Source: an uncultured Lachnospiraceae bacterium
Lineage (GTDB): Bacteria; Bacillota; Clostridia; Lachnospirales; Lachnospiraceae
DNA length: 46,418 nt
Reading direction: 5' to 3'
Assembly: GCA_910576815.1 (NCBI GenBank)
Contig: CAJTKA010000026.1
Location: 1 to 46,418, forward strand
A program made the translations under genes and the position numbers. Below, piece after piece: positions 7,145-15,932 of this stretch. The notes under the pieces are model-generated. The model saw only the letters and a list, made by a program, of their open reading frames with translations. It made no database searches and had not been told where the DNA came from. The number at the start of each line of letters is the position of its first letter. Positions within the stretch are counted from its first letter, which is position 1.

Positions 7145-8734
7145 CTAGAACGGCGCCATCTTCACATCGCCGCGCTCCCTGACAAAACGACAGTAATGGG
7201 TGGTCTTCTGCACGACCATGGAGACATCCCCGATGCAGATGCGTGTGCCCGGGTATACCTCTCCCTTTACGCGCACTACTGCCTCAGCCGGGTTTCCCGC
7301 ATGTTTCTGCAGATTTTCAAGCTCCTTATTCGCTTCAGCCAGCGCCTGCGTCTTTTGCTGGTTCGTAGTCGCAAGCGTCTGGATATACTGAACCTGTTCC
7401 GGTTTCAGCTTCACGCCCTGCGCAAGCTTCTGCTTCGTGGAGAGCAAAATGGGCTGCACCGTCTGCAGCGTCTTGGTGTCCTCCATGATCTGCTTTTGCA
7501 GCTCGCTGATCCGCTCCTTGATCTTAGGGTCAGCGCCCACCTCCACGATCGTGTCCGCTCCCATCTCAGAGCCGAGGGTTTTCACATTGATGGTGCCCGT
7601 AGCGGTCACTTTTCCCCCTGTGATAAATCCCCTTCTGCCGTCCACATTGATCTCGCCGCCGGCGGTCACTCTGCTGTGCAGAATGGATTCGGAGGCCACA
7701 TAGCCTTCTGCCTGTGCCGTAACATTCTCCAAAAATTTGGAAACGATATTACCGCCGGCCTGCAGGGTGCCCCTGCCCATACCGTTCATGCCTCTGGCAA
7801 TGATGATGTTGCCGTCAGCAATCAGTTTCGCGCCCTCGACAACGCCCTTCACAACAATATCGCCCTTTGCTTTCACCTCAAAGTTGGTCGCAACATTACC
7901 GTTGACCTGAACATTTCCCTCATATTTGATATTGCCCGTGGCGGTATCCACGTTTTCCACCACCAGCTCGTCGGAGACAAACACCGAACCCTCCACCAGC
8001 TCCACATGACCGTCTACCATGGCCGTCAGCATGGTCTTATCCTTTGAGAGCTCAATATTATGTCCAAATTTAAGAGTCTCTCCCCGCACTTCCGCAGGTG
8101 CGATCCTCTCTCCCAAGACATTCTCGCCCGGCACACCCGGCTGCTGCGGATGCAGGACGGCAAGCACATCTCCTTTATTACAATGATTTAGTATATTCAA
8201 ATGAAAAAAATCTACGCTTCCATCTTCATTCAAGGTCGGTTTTGCCGACTTGTCAGTGTTAAATCGATATTCAATATAAGCGTTCTTTCCCTGGGCAGGT
8301 TCCTTTCCCTCCGCCACAAGGATCTCCTCGCAGTATTCCCGTTTCCGAAAAAAAGCCTCGATCACATCCTGTTTGATGCCGCACTTGACGCCCCGATGCT
8401 CCAGATCTTCGAGCATTTCCTTGACTGTCATATCCTCGCCACCCACAGAAGCCGCAAAAAACTTTGCATAGGCCTGCATCTTATCGGGCTTGACCGTAAG
8501 CTTATAGCACTCACGCTCCGGAAGTCTTGTCTCGTTTCCGAGCGAAATTTCCTGCTCCGCACTCTGCGCAGCATCGACTACCCGCTTTAAGGTTGGTAAA
8601 TCGCAGGCGTAATCCTTCATGGTCAAATACTCAATCACATCGGTAACATCGACAGGCTTTCCTTCCCCGGTCGGCGGAAATAACTTAAGTGACGATTTCC
8701 CCTGCTGATTCACCAATCTGAAATATCCGTTCAT
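7145..8734 (-). CDS. fapA: FapA family protein (DUF342)
   Basis: 529 aa. The centre (about residues 170-400) is a repetitive right-handed beta-type region with many short glycine-turn segments (KAKGDIVVKGVVEGAKLIAD, GTLQAGGNIVSKFLENVTAQ), typical of the FapA/DUF342 beta-helix. A coiled-coil (about 405-470) and a small C-terminal beta domain (VRVKGEVYPGTRICIGDVS) follow. FapA-type proteins recur in flagellar and adhesion loci; a Vibrio homologue affects flagellar assembly and polar targeting, but the molecular role is unsettled. It starts 13 bases after fliA with a GGGGT ribosome site. Family assignment is firm, function is not. Confidence 0.85.
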   Translation of the reverse strand: MNGYFRLVNQQGKSSLKLFPPTGEGKPVDVTDVIEYLTMKDYACDLPTLKRVVDAAQSAEQEISLGNETRLPERECYKLTVKPDKMQAYAKFFAASVGGEDMTVKEMLEDLEHRGVKCGIKQDVIEAFFRKREYCEEILVAEGKEPAQGKNAYIEYRFNTDKSAKPTLNEDGSVDFFHLNILNHCNKGDVLAVLHPQQPGVPGENVLGERIAPAEVRGETLKFGHNIELSKDKTMLTAMVDGHVELVEGSVFVSDELVVENVDTATGNIKYEGNVQVNGNVATNFEVKAKGDIVVKGVVEGAKLIADGNIIIARGMNGMGRGTLQAGGNIVSKFLENVTAQAEGYVASESILHSRVTAGGEINVDGRRGFITGGKVTATGTINVKTLGSEMGADTIVEVGADPKIKERISELQKQIMEDTKTLQTVQPILLSTKQKLAQGVKLKPEQVQYIQTLATTNQQKTQALAEANKELENLQKHAGNPAEAVVRVKGEVYPGTRICIGDVSMVVQKTTHYCRFVRERGDVKMAPF

Positions 8735-8747
8735 ATAATACCCCTAT

Positions 8748-9533
8748 TTACTTTCTCCTGTCCGTATCTGTGAGGATCCCAATATAATCTCCCAGCTTTC
8801 CTCTCATCTTCTGCAGGGCTCTGGTGTGGAGCTGAGAAATCCTCGACTCTGACACCTCCAGTATGTTGCTGATCTCTTTCAGAGTCAGCTCCTCATAATA
8901 ATAGAGCAAAATGACCTTTTGTTCCTTTTCTGTCAAAGTTTCCAGCGACTGCGCCAGCATCTTTTTCAGTTCATCCTTCTCAAGGATCTCCTCCGGCGAA
9001 TCAAAAGCTGCACTCTTTGCGGGCGCAGCGTCATTTGAAACTTCACTCCCCTGCTCCAAAAATTCATTCAAAGACACCACGTTTGTGATCTTCATCTGGG
9101 ACTGCCACTCGATGTACTCCTCATCCGTGATGCCTAAGATCTGCGCGATTTCCTCATCCGTGGCACTTTTTCCGCTCGTCGTCTCGATCTCCCGAATCGC
9201 CGCTTCGATCTTCTTCTGCTTCTGTCTGATGGTCCGCGGGATCCAGTCCATCTTACGAATCTGGTCTAAAATCGCGCCTCTGATCCGCAGACTCGCATAT
9301 GTCTCAAACTTGACGTCTTTTAAGCAGTCGAATTTATCGATGGCATCGATCAATCCGAATATCCCATAACTGACAAGATCCTCGTACTCCACATTATAGC
9401 CAAGGTACATACTCAGACGTCCCGCCACGACCTTCACCAGGGGGGCGTACTCCAATATGATTTTTTCCCGTATCTCGGGGGACTTTGTTTTCTCGTAGTC
9501 CTCCCAGAGCTTCTTTTTTCCTGCATCATCCAT
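8748..9533 (-). CDS. fliA: RNA polymerase sigma factor FliA/SigD (sigma-28)
   Basis: Directs RNA polymerase to late flagellar genes (filament, caps, many chemoreceptors). 261 aa: region 2 (about 25-95, with EYEDLVSYGIFGLIDAIDKF), region 3 (about 100-170, IRKMDWIPRTIRQKQKK) and region 4 (about 205-255, helix-turn-helix LTLKEISNILEVSESRISQL). Length and motifs fit the FliA/WhiG group. Its position near the end of the fla/che run matches sigD of B. subtilis, where distance from the promoter limits its expression. The anti-sigma factor FlgM is not encoded in this window. Confidence 0.97.
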   Translation of the reverse strand: MDDAGKKKLWEDYEKTKSPEIREKIILEYAPLVKVVAGRLSMYLGYNVEYEDLVSYGIFGLIDAIDKFDCLKDVKFETYASLRIRGAILDQIRKMDWIPRTIRQKQKKIEAAIREIETTSGKSATDEEIAQILGITDEEYIEWQSQMKITNVVSLNEFLEQGSEVSNDAAPAKSAAFDSPEEILEKDELKKMLAQSLETLTEKEQKVILLYYYEELTLKEISNILEVSESRISQLHTRALQKMRGKLGDYIGILTDTDRRK

Positions 9534-9584
9534 ATAGAGTCCCTACCTGCCTTTTTACCGCAGATACGCCGCATCACTGTATTT

Positions 9585-9998
9585 CTATTCCGAAGGCTCC
9601 TTTTCAATGACCTCGCCTTCTTCCAGCTGCGCCTCATGTATCTGAATTTCAAATCTGTCAAGCATGATCTGCAAAATTCGTCCCACAAAATAAAATCCCA
9701 CGAGCACACACACAAGAACGATCAACATCGTCTGCAGCTTATAATGCAGAATCCGCATGGTGATGCTGACGATCGCTGCAGCAAGCAGCGTAACAAAAGC
9801 AGGGATCAGTCTGCGCTTTTTCTCTTTCTCCTGTCTCTCCGCTTCCTCCCGCTTCTCCCTTGCCTCCCGCTCGGCGGCAGTCTCAAGCTCCTCACCGGGT
9901 TCCAAATCAAACTCTGCCACTTCTCCCTCAGCTTCCGGCTGCTGCTTAGCATTCAAGTCTACATCTGTCTGTTCCCCGTTTGTTTTTTCCCAGTCCAC
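9585..9998 (-). CDS. Two-TM acidic membrane protein of unknown function between cheD and fliA
   Basis: 137 aa: an acidic N-terminus (about 1-45), a strongly charged Glu/Arg/Lys helix (about 45-62), two TM segments (about 64-82 and 90-108) and a short acidic cytoplasmic tail (QLEEGEVIEKEPSE). It lies 34 bases after cheD and 51 before fliA on the same strand, so it is an operon member. I recognise no domain. With both ends in the cytoplasm it could be a small scaffold, but that is a guess. The overlapping minus-strand frame at 9434-9715 is a shadow. Confidence 0.7.
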   Translation of the reverse strand: MDWEKTNGEQTDVDLNAKQQPEAEGEVAEFDLEPGEELETAAEREAREKREEAERQEKEKKRRLIPAFVTLLAAAIVSITMRILHYKLQTMLIVLVCVLVGFYFVGRILQIMLDRFEIQIHEAQLEEGEVIEKEPSE

Positions 9999-10032
9999 TT
10001 GCTAACCCTTTCGTCCTTCTCCTGTTTGAAGA

Positions 10033-10518
10033 TCAAATCTTATACTCCTGCTTTCCAACCGCCCGAATCACAAAATCTCCCGTTTCAGGATAAAATATGA
10101 CCGTTCTTCCGAAATTTTTCCCCGTATCTTCTGCCAAGATCGGTATACGCATCTGCGCGAGTTTCTTTTTTGTCGCTTCCACATTTCGCTCTCCCACCCG
10201 GACAGTCTCACTTTGACTGCCAAAGCCGAACATCTGCGCACCACCTGCGATCTTAGCTACCAGACGCGCTCTGCTTGCGCCCTTTAAGGTCACCTGCCTT
10301 ACCAGCTCCTCAATCCCCGTATCCGCAAATTTCGGGATGTTAGAGTTGTTGCGGATCATGGTGGAATCCGGCAGCATGATATGTGCCAAACCACCGATCT
10401 TTGTGATCGGATCTCGAAGCGCAATACCTACACAAGACCCCAGTCCCAACGTGGTGATACTGTCGGGACTGACGCATACTTTTAAGTCGGCCATTCCGAC
10501 TTTTATCTCTACTCCCAT
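10033..10518 (-). CDS. cheD: Chemoreceptor glutamine deamidase CheD
   Basis: Deamidates specific glutamines of chemoreceptors and, in B. subtilis, binds CheC and raises its CheY-P phosphatase activity. 161 aa. The catalytic Cys (C29 in LGLGSCVGIAL) and His (H46 in GGLAHIMLPDS) are present, as is the conserved GERN-EATKK-L region further on. It lies 54 bases after cheC, the usual partner pair. Together with CheC it implies the Bacillus-type adaptation system rather than the E. coli CheZ type. Confidence 0.96.
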   Translation of the reverse strand: MGVEIKVGMADLKVCVSPDSITTLGLGSCVGIALRDPITKIGGLAHIMLPDSTMIRNNSNIPKFADTGIEELVRQVTLKGASRARLVAKIAGGAQMFGFGSQSETVRVGERNVEATKKKLAQMRIPILAEDTGKNFGRTVIFYPETGDFVIRAVGKQEYKI

Positions 10519-10572
10519 AATACCGCTATCTCCCGTTTACAAATTCTTAATCCATACTCCCGTCAGTAGTCT

Positions 10573-11190
10573 TTACAGACTGATACCTAACGCCGCCAAC
10601 ATTCGTCCATATGAATCCAGATCCGGAATCAGGATAAAAAATCCGTCTAATACCATCTCATCAAAAAACTGTGTCTGAATCATCAGCATTCGGTCTCCCA
10701 AGGCGGCAAATTCAATCGCAGGCACACTTATGATCGCTCCTGCCATATCTACCGTCAAATCCGGCACGGAAGGCTGTATCATCAGGTTCGTAATGCTGGA
10801 AAGAGAGTTTAAGTAAGCTCCCGTAATGATGTTCCCCACCTCTTTTAAGGCCGAAAACTCCATTTCCGAAAAATCGTCTCCCTCTGATTCCATGCCCATC
10901 AGCTTCGCAACCAAATGTTTGGCAGCCTTCTTTTCCAAAAGAAACATGATACTGCCATTGATGTCTCCCTCTATGGCCAGATAAATTCCCGCCATGACCA
11001 GTTCCTCACCGCCCATGGCCTCCCCCAGATCCTTAAATTCCAAGAGCTGTACTCTGGGAACCGACATATCCACCTTTGTCTGCATGAGCTGCGCAAGGGC
11101 GGTGGTTGCATTTCCGGCGCCAATATTGCCAAGTTCCTTCAAAACGTCAAAATATTCATTTGACATTTCATCCAGGTTAATCTCACTCAC
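10573..11190 (-). CDS. cheC: CheY-P phosphatase CheC
   Basis: Removes phosphate from CheY-P and takes part in adaptation with CheD. 205 aa, two-fold repeat. Both active-site motifs of the form (D/S)xxxExxN are present: DVLKELGN (about 15-22) and SALKEVGN (about 113-120). The start is a GTG with AGGAGG about 7 bases upstream. It stands between cheW and cheD. The FliY protein in this window has its own CheC domain, so the cell has two CheY-P phosphatases, one mobile and one in the switch. Confidence 0.95.
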   Translation of the reverse strand: MSEINLDEMSNEYFDVLKELGNIGAGNATTALAQLMQTKVDMSVPRVQLLEFKDLGEAMGGEELVMAGIYLAIEGDINGSIMFLLEKKAAKHLVAKLMGMESEGDDFSEMEFSALKEVGNIITGAYLNSLSSITNLMIQPSVPDLTVDMAGAIISVPAIEFAALGDRMLMIQTQFFDEMVLDGFFILIPDLDSYGRMLAALGISL

Positions 11191-11218
11191 GATGGCTCCT
11201 CCTATATCTCATCACTCG

Positions 11219-11704
11219 TCACATCATTGTCGGATCTAAAACTACTGCATTTAAATCAAGCAGGGAAATCAATCCGCCATCACTCTTTCCCACGCCGCTT
11301 AAGAAACTTGCTCTCTCGTCCTTGGAATCGTACGCCATCTTCTCGATCCTGTCATTCTCCAAGGTCACGACCTCTTTGACCTCATCAACGATCACGCCGA
11401 TCATACCCTGCTGTTCCAGCTTCAGGATGATGATCCTGCTGGACTTGGTTTCCACGTCAGGCTCAAGCCCCATCTTGATCCGGATGCTCATAACGGGAAT
11501 GACCTCGCCTCTTAAATTGATCACGCCCTTCAAGTAGTCATCTACCTTTGGCACTCTGGTGATATGCTGCATCCTCACGATATTGTCGATGTACTTGATA
11601 TCAATGCCGTACTGTTCTTCTCCCAGCTTGATCACAATAAACTGCGTCGTTTCGCCGATGGGTCTCAATTCTTCTATTTCATTCGTCGCTACTGTATCAC
11701 TCAC
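11219..11704 (-). CDS. cheW: Chemotaxis adaptor CheW
   Basis: Couples chemoreceptors to CheA. A single CheW/SH3-like fold runs from about residue 20 to 155 (TQFIVIKLGEEQYGIDI, LKGVINLRGEVIPVMSIR, IGVIVDEVKEV). The longest frame begins with a TTG at 11728, but the AGGAGG at 11717-11711 lies inside that extension and is ideally spaced for the GTG at 11704, giving 161 aa. It follows cheA after about 40 bases. CheA carries its own CheW-like P5 domain, so the array interface is complete. Confidence 0.96.
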   Translation of the reverse strand: MSDTVATNEIEELRPIGETTQFIVIKLGEEQYGIDIKYIDNIVRMQHITRVPKVDDYLKGVINLRGEVIPVMSIRIKMGLEPDVETKSSRIIILKLEQQGMIGVIVDEVKEVVTLENDRIEKMAYDSKDERASFLSGVGKSDGGLISLLDLNAVVLDPTMM

Positions 11705-11747
11705 GTTTTTTCCTCCTCTTTCCGGCAATCAGCCTCCTATATTCGTA

Positions 11748-13889
11748 TCAAAGCAGCGCGTTGGCATCCAGTATGAGCGCCACCTCGCCGTCGCCAAGAA
11801 CGGTTGCTCCGCTGATGATCTTGCATCTGCTGATATACTTGCCAAGGGACTTGATAACGATCTCCTGCTGGCCGATCAGTTCGTCTACCACAAGGCCTGC
11901 CATCTTGTCGCCCTTCTTGACCACCACGACCACCAGATTGTCCTCGGGATCCTTTTTGCTGGGAATATCCAGGATCTCGTTCAAACGGATCAGCGGGATC
12001 ACCAAATCACGCAGCTGGATCACTTCCTTTGCCTGCACCAGTTTCACATCGCTGGGAAGGATATCCTCGATGGTCTGGATCGATCCGAGGGCGATCGCGT
12101 ACTTTTCATCGCCGATCTCCACCATCAGGGCCTGAATGATCGCCAGTGTCAGAGGCAGCCTGATCGTCCATGTGCTTCCCTCACCCAGTTTGGATTTTAC
12201 TTCCACCTCACCGCTCAGAGATTCGATCATGGACTTCACGACGTCAAGTCCCACGCCTCGTCCCGACACATCCGACACCACCTTGGCTGTGGAGAAACCT
12301 GCGTTGAAAAGAAGGTCGATGATTTCCTTCTCGCTCATGGCTTCCCCTTGCTCCGGGGTTATGACGCCTCTCTCGATGGCTTTATTCTTAACTGCCTTCG
12401 TGTCGATACCGTTACCGTCATCCCTGACCTCGATCACGACGTTATTACCGTCCTGATAAGCGTCCAGGAAGATGGAACCGACTTCCGGCTTTCCTCTCTC
12501 CTTACGCACCGCAGCGGACTCCAGTCCGTGGTCTGCGGAATTTCTGAGCAGATGCATCAGGGGATCGCCGATCTGATCGACCACGGTACGATCCAGCTCT
12601 GTCTCCTCACCGCTCATGTACAGCTCCATCTTCTTGCCCAGCTTCTTCTGTAAGTCGCGGACCATACGGGGAAACTTGTTGACCGTGCTCTCGATAGGCA
12701 CCATTCGCACCTTCATCACGGATTCATGGAGCGAGGTCGTTACACTCTCCAAATACTCGATCTGCTCATTCACCGCCTGACTCGAATTACCCGACATAGC
12801 GGAAGCTGACACCAGGGAATTCTTGGCAATGATCAGCTCGCTGACCAGATTCATCAGGGTATCTAATTTCTCGATATCGACTCTGACAGTCCTGTTTACT
12901 ACGGGCTTGTTGGTTGTATTCTTCTTTGCCGCAGGCGCAGTCTGCGCTGCAGGCGCCTGTGTCTGCGCCGGCTGTGCCTCTGCCGTCTCCGGAGCTGCTG
13001 CAGGCGCTTCACCTGACTGTGCCGGAGACGCTACGGTCTCAGCGGGAACCTCCGCCGCGCCGGACGGTTCTTCCGAAGATCCCGCCCCAGTGATATCCTC
13101 TAACTTCAAAACGCTGCCTGAGACATCCTCGATCTCAGACACGCTCTTAGCTGCATTTACGACCACGTCCAGATCCGCTTCCGAAACAATGATCAGATTA
13201 AACTCCTGATCAAATCTCTCATCCTCGATATCCTGGGATGAAGGATCGGAAACGATGATCTCACTGGTCTCCTCGATCGCCTTAAATACCAGAAAGGCTC
13301 TCGCCGCCTTTAAGATACAGGATTCCTGCACCTTGACGGTCAACCCGTACACCTTCTTTTCCTGTCTGATGGCATCGCTCAATACAGTCTTCTGATTTTC
13401 ATCCAGCTTGACTCCCTGGAAACCATCGCCTGCCGCTGCCGCAGACTCCTGTGCCGCAGGCGCCGCCGCCTCCTTCGCCGCAGGCTCCCCTGCCTCCGCG
13501 CCGGAACCGCCATTCATAATATCATTCAGACGCTTGATCAGGGCACCGTTGTCATTCGTGCCCTCGTCGGAGCTCTCTCTGATATTGGTGTTGTACTCCT
13601 CCAACGCATCAAGGCATTGGAACAGCACATCGATCATATCCGCCTTCACTTTGATATTGCCGTTTCTCACTTCAGAAAAAACGTTCTCCATATCATGGGT
13701 CAGCGTCTGCATCCGCTTATAGCCCATGGTTCCCGCCATGCCCTTTAAGGAGTGCGCTGCCCGGAAGATCTCGTTGATCGTGTCCATGTTTTCGGGATCC
13801 TGCTCCAAAGAGAGGATCTGCGTGTTGAGATTTTGCAGATGTTCATTGGTTTCATCAAGGAAAATCTCGAGATACTGACTTACATCCAT
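11748..13889 (-). CDS. cheA: Chemotaxis histidine kinase CheA
   Basis: Autophosphorylates and passes phosphate to CheY and CheB under receptor control. 713 aa. P1 Hpt domain with H46 (AAHSLKG), a P2-like response-regulator docking domain (about 165-270), an Ala/Pro/Glu linker (about 275-325), P3 dimerisation helices (VDIEKLDTLMNLVSELIIAK), P4 ATPase with N box (LLRNSADHGLE), G1 (DDGNGID) and G2 (GRGVGLDVVKS, GEGSTW), and P5 CheW-like domain (about 580-713). It begins 2 bases after the cheB stop, so translation is coupled. Confidence 0.98.
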   Translation of the reverse strand: MDVSQYLEIFLDETNEHLQNLNTQILSLEQDPENMDTINEIFRAAHSLKGMAGTMGYKRMQTLTHDMENVFSEVRNGNIKVKADMIDVLFQCLDALEEYNTNIRESSDEGTNDNGALIKRLNDIMNGGSGAEAGEPAAKEAAAPAAQESAAAAGDGFQGVKLDENQKTVLSDAIRQEKKVYGLTVKVQESCILKAARAFLVFKAIEETSEIIVSDPSSQDIEDERFDQEFNLIIVSEADLDVVVNAAKSVSEIEDVSGSVLKLEDITGAGSSEEPSGAAEVPAETVASPAQSGEAPAAAPETAEAQPAQTQAPAAQTAPAAKKNTTNKPVVNRTVRVDIEKLDTLMNLVSELIIAKNSLVSASAMSGNSSQAVNEQIEYLESVTTSLHESVMKVRMVPIESTVNKFPRMVRDLQKKLGKKMELYMSGEETELDRTVVDQIGDPLMHLLRNSADHGLESAAVRKERGKPEVGSIFLDAYQDGNNVVIEVRDDGNGIDTKAVKNKAIERGVITPEQGEAMSEKEIIDLLFNAGFSTAKVVSDVSGRGVGLDVVKSMIESLSGEVEVKSKLGEGSTWTIRLPLTLAIIQALMVEIGDEKYAIALGSIQTIEDILPSDVKLVQAKEVIQLRDLVIPLIRLNEILDIPSKKDPEDNLVVVVVKKGDKMAGLVVDELIGQQEIVIKSLGKYISRCKIISGATVLGDGEVALILDANALL

Positions 13890-13891
13890 AA

Positions 13892-15007
13892 TTATTTTAC
13901 CCCCACGTTTGTTATGATTTCCTGTGCAATCTGCTCAAGCGGTACTGTCTGATCTGCAAGTCCCGCGTTCACCGCGCTCTTTGGCATCCCGTACACCGCG
14001 CATGTGCTCGCCTCCTGGACGATCACATGGATCTTCTTTTTCAGTTTCAGGTTACGGATCCCCTGCGTGCCATCCGCTCCCATCCCCGTCATCACTACGC
14101 ACAATACCCTGTCGAACTTACTCTCCATCAGGGATTCGTACATGTAGTTCGCGCAAGGTTTCACGCCCTCTCTGGTCGGTTCGTCCGAATAGTGGATCGT
14201 GTACTTACCGGGCGATACATACAGAACGTTCAGATGCTTGCCCCCCATGGCTATGTAGACATTGCCGGGAGTGACCAAGTCCCCCTCCGCCGCCTCCTTC
14301 ACATTGAGTGCACTCAAGGAGTTCAATCGTTCTGCCAGCGAAGCCGTAAAACCGGGCGGCATATGCTGAACCACCACAACAGGTGCGTTCAAGTTTGCCG
14401 GAAGTTTGGGAATCACCGCCTGCAACGCCTTCGGTCCGCCTGTCGAGCTGGCGATCGCCACGATCTGAACACCCGCATCGTAAACCGCTTTGCCTGAGGA
14501 AGCAGGCTCCGCAGGAGCCTTCCTCTCTGCCGCCGCTGAAGTGATACCTACCGGTCCCATCCTGCCGCCGGGTGCCACTGTCCTTCCCGCTCCGGTGGAC
14601 GTTGGCACGTTCATCTCCGAGACCGCCGAAAGGATCCGCAGCAGCTCCTCGCCAAAGTCGCCGCCTCTGCAATCTATGGCATTATTCGGCTTATGGATGA
14701 AATCAAGCGCTCCCAGCTCCAGCGCATCCAATGTGACCTTTGCGCCGTCACGGGTGTCAGTGCTCGCCATGATGATCTTTGCCTGAATCCCTCTTTTCTG
14801 TAGCTGCTTAAGAAGTTCCAGCCCGTTCATCTGCGGCATATTGACATCCAAAATCACAGCATCATAAGTTTTTCTGCTGAGCAGATTCAATGCATCCAGA
14901 CCATTTACCGCACGGTCCTGTACATGGAATCGTTTGTCAGATTCTATTATATCACAGAGCACCCTTCTCATGAGTGCAGAGTCGTCGACAAGCAGTATAT
15001 TTTTCAT
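13892..15007 (-). CDS. cheB: Chemotaxis response regulator protein-glutamate methylesterase CheB
   Basis: Demethylates (and can deamidate) receptors when phosphorylated by CheA. 371 aa. The receiver domain (1-120) has acidic pocket D8/D9 and phosphoacceptor D54 (VILDVNMPQMNG). A linker follows (about 130-175), then the methylesterase domain with catalytic S188 (IASSTGGPKA), H215 (VQHMPPGF) and D312 (MTGMGADGTQG). No cheR methyltransferase gene occurs in the window, so the matching enzyme must lie elsewhere. The 82-base gap before it (15008-15089) holds only a weak ribosome site (GCAGGG). Confidence 0.98.
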   Translation of the reverse strand: MKNILLVDDSALMRRVLCDIIESDKRFHVQDRAVNGLDALNLLSRKTYDAVILDVNMPQMNGLELLKQLQKRGIQAKIIMASTDTRDGAKVTLDALELGALDFIHKPNNAIDCRGGDFGEELLRILSAVSEMNVPTSTGAGRTVAPGGRMGPVGITSAAAERKAPAEPASSGKAVYDAGVQIVAIASSTGGPKALQAVIPKLPANLNAPVVVVQHMPPGFTASLAERLNSLSALNVKEAAEGDLVTPGNVYIAMGGKHLNVLYVSPGKYTIHYSDEPTREGVKPCANYMYESLMESKFDRVLCVVMTGMGADGTQGIRNLKLKKKIHVIVQEASTCAVYGMPKSAVNAGLADQTVPLEQIAQEIITNVGVK

Positions 15008-15089
15008 TTCTTTTACCCTGCACCTCCTCTACCTTTGCATTTACCTGCTCTGTACGCCATGTTCTATCTCGTTTTTTGTTCCGATTTTA

Positions 15090-15806
15090 TTACTTATGTA
15101 CTTTTCTTGCTTCGTCAAAAATATATTGGATGATTTCTTCTCTCTCCTGAGGATCCACATTGACGTATTGCACGCGGTGGTCGAAAACGCCGGGACGATG
15201 TTCCAGTTCGTTCACCGCCAGCACCTTGCCTACCAGACGATATTCCTTATCCCTGCCTTCCACCCGCAGATGATACTTACACAGGATCAAGCTGTTTACT
15301 TCGTAAGCGTAATAGGCTACAAAGCGCAGCCCTCCGCCGCTGATATCCACAATTACACTGCTCTTTAAGGGAAGGGACGGCAGAAGCTCCTCCTGCGAAG
15401 CGACGGCGATCTCCTCCTCCTCGGCAAGCTGCCTGGAATCCATCTCCAGAGCACAGCTGAAACGATAATATTCCCTTCTCTGATAATTGCGCAAATTGCT
15501 GGTCATATCCATCACCAGCACATATTGACCGTTATATCGATATCTGTCCACCACTCTGGCATTGCACTGGTAGACCACATTGTCCCCATAAAAATACATA
15601 TCGTACTCGCCGTCCACCGGAAGTAGGATCAGTTTACCGTTCTCGATGGGCATGGCGATTTCCATACGATCTTCCGACAAGACTTTCAGGACTCGGCTGC
15701 GATGGAGTTTTTCCTCTTTTTCCGCCTCCTGCCCAATACCTCTCTCAATGGCCCGCAGCTCCACTTCGCCTCCCGGCACCACATATTTTGACAACAATTC
15801 CGCCAT
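15090..15806 (-). CDS. PilZ-domain c-di-GMP receptor, YcgR-like flagellar brake
   Basis: 238 aa: an N-terminal YcgR_2-type beta domain (about 1-100, PGGEVELRAIERG) and a C-terminal PilZ domain with the c-di-GMP-binding arginine motif (QRREYYRFSCAL, RxxxR) and the matching DISGGG loop (DxSxxG). Proteins of this type bind c-di-GMP and slow or stop the motor through MotA or the switch. Being encoded between flhG and cheB, in the operon with motAB and fliMG-type genes, supports this role. AAGGGGGA ribosome site at the start. A 126-base structured gap precedes it. Confidence 0.9.
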   Translation of the reverse strand: MAELLSKYVVPGGEVELRAIERGIGQEAEKEEKLHRSRVLKVLSEDRMEIAMPIENGKLILLPVDGEYDMYFYGDNVVYQCNARVVDRYRYNGQYVLVMDMTSNLRNYQRREYYRFSCALEMDSRQLAEEEEIAVASQEELLPSLPLKSSVIVDISGGGLRFVAYYAYEVNSLILCKYHLRVEGRDKEYRLVGKVLAVNELEHRPGVFDHRVQYVNVDPQEREEIIQYIFDEARKVHK

Positions 15807-15838
15807 ACGCTCCCCCTTATCACAATAACGCTGTATGC

Positions 15839-15930
15839 GGAGAATGCCTCATTTTAGGCATTCTCCCAGATGAAACTTAGAAGTTCTCCGCGAAACAGCC
15901 TCTGCTGTGAGCGGCTAGAACTTCTTTTCA
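15839..15930. repeat. Two tandem hairpins in the flhG-pilZ spacer
   Basis: The first is a perfect 11-bp stem with a 6-base loop (15839-15849 with 15856-15866, GGAGAATGCCT). The second is a long stepped hairpin over about 15871-15930: outer TGAAA/TTTCA, then AGAAGTTCT/AGAACTTCT, CCGC/GCGG and an inner ACAGC-CTCT-GCTGT. Neither has a T run on either strand, so they are not standard intrinsic terminators. They lie directly after the flhG stop (15933) in an operon otherwise packed within tens of bases. A processing or stability site, or a small repetitive element, is inferred. Confidence 0.65.
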
Positions 15931-15932
15931 TC

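Noticed and set aside
7196..8047. 283-codon plus-strand frame opposite fapA
   Set aside because: Shadow of the fapA reading frame, no ribosome site, no recognisable domain.
15008..15089. 15-codon minus-strand frame just before cheB (MAYRAGKCKGRGGAG)
   Set aside because: No ribosome site of its own and it merely contains A/G-rich leader bases of cheB; no evidence of translation.
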